From Theropithecus gelada (Eukaryota > Chordata > Mammalia > Primates > Cercopithecidae), in assembly GCF_003255815.1 (NCBI RefSeq), contig NC_037689.1, positions 54,315,595-54,379,594 on the forward strand: a DNA stretch of 64,000 nt. The letters run 5' to 3'. Position numbers and translations under genes: made by a program. Positions 61,046 through 64,000 of this stretch are shown piece after piece (position 1 is the first letter of the stretch; each line of letters begins with the position of its first letter). Below the pieces are notes generated by a model. The model saw only the letters and a program-made list of their open reading frames with translations, searched no databases and had not been told where the DNA came from.

Positions 61046-61963
61046 GAGAAAACAGGCTATTAAAGAGGCATATGTGTGTGTGTATGTATATACTTTTATA
61101 TGCACAATTATAATACATAAGTATATTAGGGAAAGTATTATACAGAGATATACAGTATGTGTATACATACAAGTTTATATGTTTTAAAGTATGTGTGTAT
61201 ATGTATATGTATGAAATGTGACTTAAGTAGCTACATTGACCATGTTGAAAGAGATTAGACACAAGATTGAGAATGCTGCAGAGAACTGTAAACTATAAAA
61301 AGGACAAAACATTTTATGGATAATCCCAAAGAAATTCTAGAATTAAAGATATAGTAAGTGAAAAGTAAGAACTAAGTGCATGGGTTTAACAGCAAATTTG
61401 ACAGGGGTAAATAGAGAATTACTAAACCTTAAGATTCAGAAGCAAATACCTGGAATGAAACATGGAGACACAAAAAGATAGAAAACACAGTAAAACGGTC
61501 TACTATATATGCATCCCAGAATGTGGGAGAAGCCATATTTAAACAGATAATGAATAATGTTTCTAAATACATGAAATCACAATGCAAAGTCCTGGTTTAC
61601 ATCATCACATCAAATAACATAATCTAAATCATATTATTTTAATTGCTGGGATGTGAATGTCATTTCAATACACCAATTCCTTCTACACTAAATGAGAAGA
61701 CTATAGGAAAGTATTTTGCATGTATTTAATGTAGTATTCAGATGGTTGTGATAATTTTAGAGTGTGTTGGCAATGGATACCGAAATGTTAGAAATGGCTA
61801 ATTTTATTCAATATGCTTATATTGCAATTATTTGGGAACTCATAAAAATGTTATGAGATTATACTTAATCTAAGCACTTTTGATTTCTTATTAAAAAATC
61901 TTTGTGGTACTTAAAATCTCACTGTTTTAATTTACACAAATAATATGTTTCTCTATTAACCAG

Positions 61964-64000
61964 ATGCATTTATTTTTTATTTTTCCATAAGTTATTGGGG
62001 GTACGGGTGGTATTTGGTTACATAGGTAAGTTCTTTAGTGGTGATTTGTGAGATTGTGGTGCACCCATCACCTGAGCAGTATACACCATACCCTATTTGT
62101 AGTCTTTTATCCCTCCCCCCAACCTTCCCCAAAAGTCCCCAAAGTCCATTATATCATTCTAATGCCTGTGTGGGTCCTCATAGATTATCTCCCACTTATC
62201 AGTGAGAACATGCGATGTTTGGTTTTCCATTCCTGAGTTACTTTACTTAAATAGTCTCCAATCTCATTCAAGTCACTGCAAATGCTATTAATTCATTCCT
62301 TTTTATGACTGAGTAGTACTCCATCATATATACATACATATATATATATATACACACACACACATATATGTATATGCATATATATATACACACACACACA
62401 CACAACACACGCACCACAGTTTCTTTAACCACTCATTCAGTGATGGGCATTTGGGTTGGTTCCACGATTTTGCAATTGTGAATTGTGCTGCTATAAATAT
62501 GCATGTGCAAGTATCTTTTTTGAATAATGACTTATTTTCCTCTGAGTAGATACCCAGTAATGGGATTGCTGGATCAAGTGGTAGTTCTACTTTTAGTTAT
62601 TTAAGGAATCTCCACACTATTTTTCATAGTGACTGTACTTGTTTACATCCCCACCAGCAGTGTACAAGTGTTCCCCGATCAACACATCCATGCCAACATG
62701 TACTATTTTTTAAATTTTTTTTATTATTACCATTGTTGCAAGAGTAAGACGGTATCACATGTGGTTTTGATTTGCACTTCCCTAATCATTCGTAATGTTA
62801 GCATTTTTCATATGTTTGTTGGTCGTTTGTATATTTCCTTTCGAGAACTGTCTATTCATGTCCTTAGGCCACTTTTTGATGGGATTGTATTTTTCTTACT
62901 GATTCGAATTTGTTACAGATTCTGGATATTAGTCCTTTGTCAGATGTATAGATTGTGAAGATTTTCTACCACTCTGTGGGTTGTCTGTTTGCTGTTTCTT
63001 TTGCCATGCAAAAGCTTTTTAGTTTAAATTAGGTCCCAGCGACTTATCCTTGTTTTTATTACATTTGCTTTTGGGTTCTTGGTCATGAAATCCTTGCTTA
63101 AGCCAATGTCTAGAAAGGTTTTTCCAATGCTATCTTCTAGAATTTTTATAGTTTCGTGTCTTCGGTTTAAGTCTTTAATCCATCTTTAGTTGGTTTTTGT
63201 ACAAGGTGAAAAATGAGGGTCCAATTTCATTCTCCTACATGTGGCTAGCCAATTATCCCAGCACCATTTGTTAAAAAGGGTGTCCTTTCCTGACTTTATG
63301 TTTTCGTTTGCTTTGTTGAAGGTTGGTTAGCTTTAAGTATTTTGGTTTATTTCTAGGTTCTCTATTCTGTTCCATTGGTCTATGTGCCTATATTTATACC
63401 AGTACCATGCTGTTTTGGTGACTATGGACTTTTAGTATAGTTTGAAATCAGGTAGCGTGATGCCTCCAGATTTGTTCTTTTTTGTTTAGTCTTACTTTGG
63501 CTGTGCAGGCTCCTTTTTGGTTCCACGTGAATTTTGGAATTGTTTTTTTCTAATTCTGTGAAGAATGATGCCAATATTTTTATGTGAATTGCATTGAATT
63601 TGTAGATTGCTTTTGGCAGTATGGTCATTTTCACAATACTGATTCTACCCATCTTTGAGTATGGGATGTGTTTCCATTTGTTTGTGTCATCTAAGATTTC
63701 TTTCAGCAGTGTTTTCTAGTTTTCCTTGGAGAGGTCTTTCGACTCCTTGGTTAGGTATATTCCTAAGTTTTTGTTGTTGTTGTTTTATTTTATTTACTTA
63801 TTTATTTTGCAGCTATTGTAAAAGGGGTTGAGTTCTTGATTTGATTCTCTGCTTGGTCACTGTTGTTATATAGAAAAGCTACTGATTTGCGTACATTAAT
63901 CTTGTATCTGGAAACTTTGCTGAATTATTTTATCAGTTCTAGAAGCTTTCTGGAGGAGTCTTTAGGGTTTTGAAGGTAAACGATCATACAGTCAGTAAAC
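61964..64000 (-). mobile_element. L1 3' region, antisense, continuing past the window
   Basis: It starts with an A/T-rich tail and 3'UTR ('ttattgggggtacgggtggtatttgg', 'gcacccatcacctgagcag'). It goes on through the antisense C-terminal ORF2 ('gatgggcatttgggttggttcc', 'gggattgctggatcaagtgg') and on towards the reverse-transcriptase region (about 63420-63730). Only short frames survive, so the element is dead. Age looks like L1PB/L1MA. It is in DMD sense orientation. Confidence 0.92.
62326..62404. repeat. (TA)n/(CA)n compound microsatellite inside L1
   Basis: TATATA and CACACA blocks alternate where the L1 consensus has only a short stretch. This is a local expansion. Confidence 0.85.

Larger units (their letters stand above)
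1..64000 (-). other. DMD: DMD (dystrophin) locus, internal segment, exons 29 to 22
   Basis: The whole window lies inside the dystrophin gene, transcribed on the minus strand. Eight exons were placed by peptide recognition and all have AG acceptors and GT donors. Their lengths (146, 213, 114, 156, 171, 183, 135, 150 going 22 to 29) match the remembered human exon lengths. The joined exons stay open for 1268 bases. Dystrophin links cortical actin to the dystroglycan complex at the muscle sarcolemma. This segment encodes spectrin-like repeats R6-R9 of the rod. No promoter, first exon or terminal exon is in the window, and exons 21 and 30 were looked for and not found. Old World monkey origin is inferred from the young Alu variants. 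Confidence 0.97.
60451..64000 (-). other. DMD: DMD intron 21, 3' part
   Basis: This intronic DNA runs upstream of exon 22 and off the right edge. It contains MIR-like remnants (60615-60800 and about 60930-61045), unassigned AT-rich DNA (61050-61960), and then a large antisense L1 to the end. No exon 21 sequence was found. Confidence 0.88.

Noticed and set aside
60451..64000. Search for DMD exon 21
   Set aside because: Only MIR, AT-rich and L1 sequences are seen, so exon 21 lies to the right of the window.

Overview
This is primate, almost certainly Old World monkey, nuclear DNA from inside the dystrophin gene (DMD). The gene lies on the minus strand. Eight exons are recognised from their peptides and from exact splice boundaries. 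In human numbering they are exon 29 (20064-20213), 28 (23019-23153), 27 (31409-31591), 26 (38146-38316), 25 (51328-51483), 24 (52459-52572), 23 (56310-56522) and 22 (60305-60450). Together they give 1268 coding bases, open throughout. They encode roughly residues 935-1357, that is spectrin-like repeats R6 to R9 of the central rod. Introns 22 to 28 are complete. Introns 21 and 29 run off the two ends of the window. Every intron of the block lies in phase 0.

The other ~98% is intronic sequence dominated by transposable elements. The young Alus carry the 'GGCTCAAGCCTG' and 'GAGATCCGGCCACTGC' variants typical of cercopithecoid AluY. Together with a few amino-acid differences from remembered human dystrophin, this argues for a monkey rather than human or ape source.

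Layout. Positions 1-20063 (intron 29) hold unassigned AT-rich DNA, a 5'-truncated L1 (6323-7740), an old antisense L1 landscape (about 8885-13240) hit by one small L1PA and three Alus, microsatellites, a MIR and more Alus. Intron 28 is almost free of recognisable repeats. Intron 27 has an old sense L1, a chimeric retro-insertion (26036-27098), an old L1-like stretch and a MIR. Intron 26 has MIRs, a MER5A-like element, L2, two young AluYs and a perfect 42-bp inverted repeat. Intron 25 carries a twin-primed L1, a near-full-length L1 (41947-47570) nested beside an older L1, L2, a Tigger/MER2-like element and Alus. Introns 22-24 carry a hAT-like element, Alus, a local duplication and a second Tigger-like element. 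Intron 21 ends in a large antisense L1 that leaves the window.

The most interesting items are five. First, the L1 in intron 25 has a 5'UTR joined as if by splicing from nt ~97 to nt ~622, which marks it as a 'spliced integrated retrotransposed element'. Second, a retro-insertion joins an antisense L1 endonuclease fragment to a non-L1 polyadenylated sequence inside one target-site duplication. Third, a perfect 42-bp hairpin looks made by a template switch next to an AluY. Fourth, an L1 shows a clean 5' inversion. Fifth, a ~205-bp local duplication lies in intron 23. No independent protein-coding gene, RNA gene, CRISPR array or prokaryotic system is visible.
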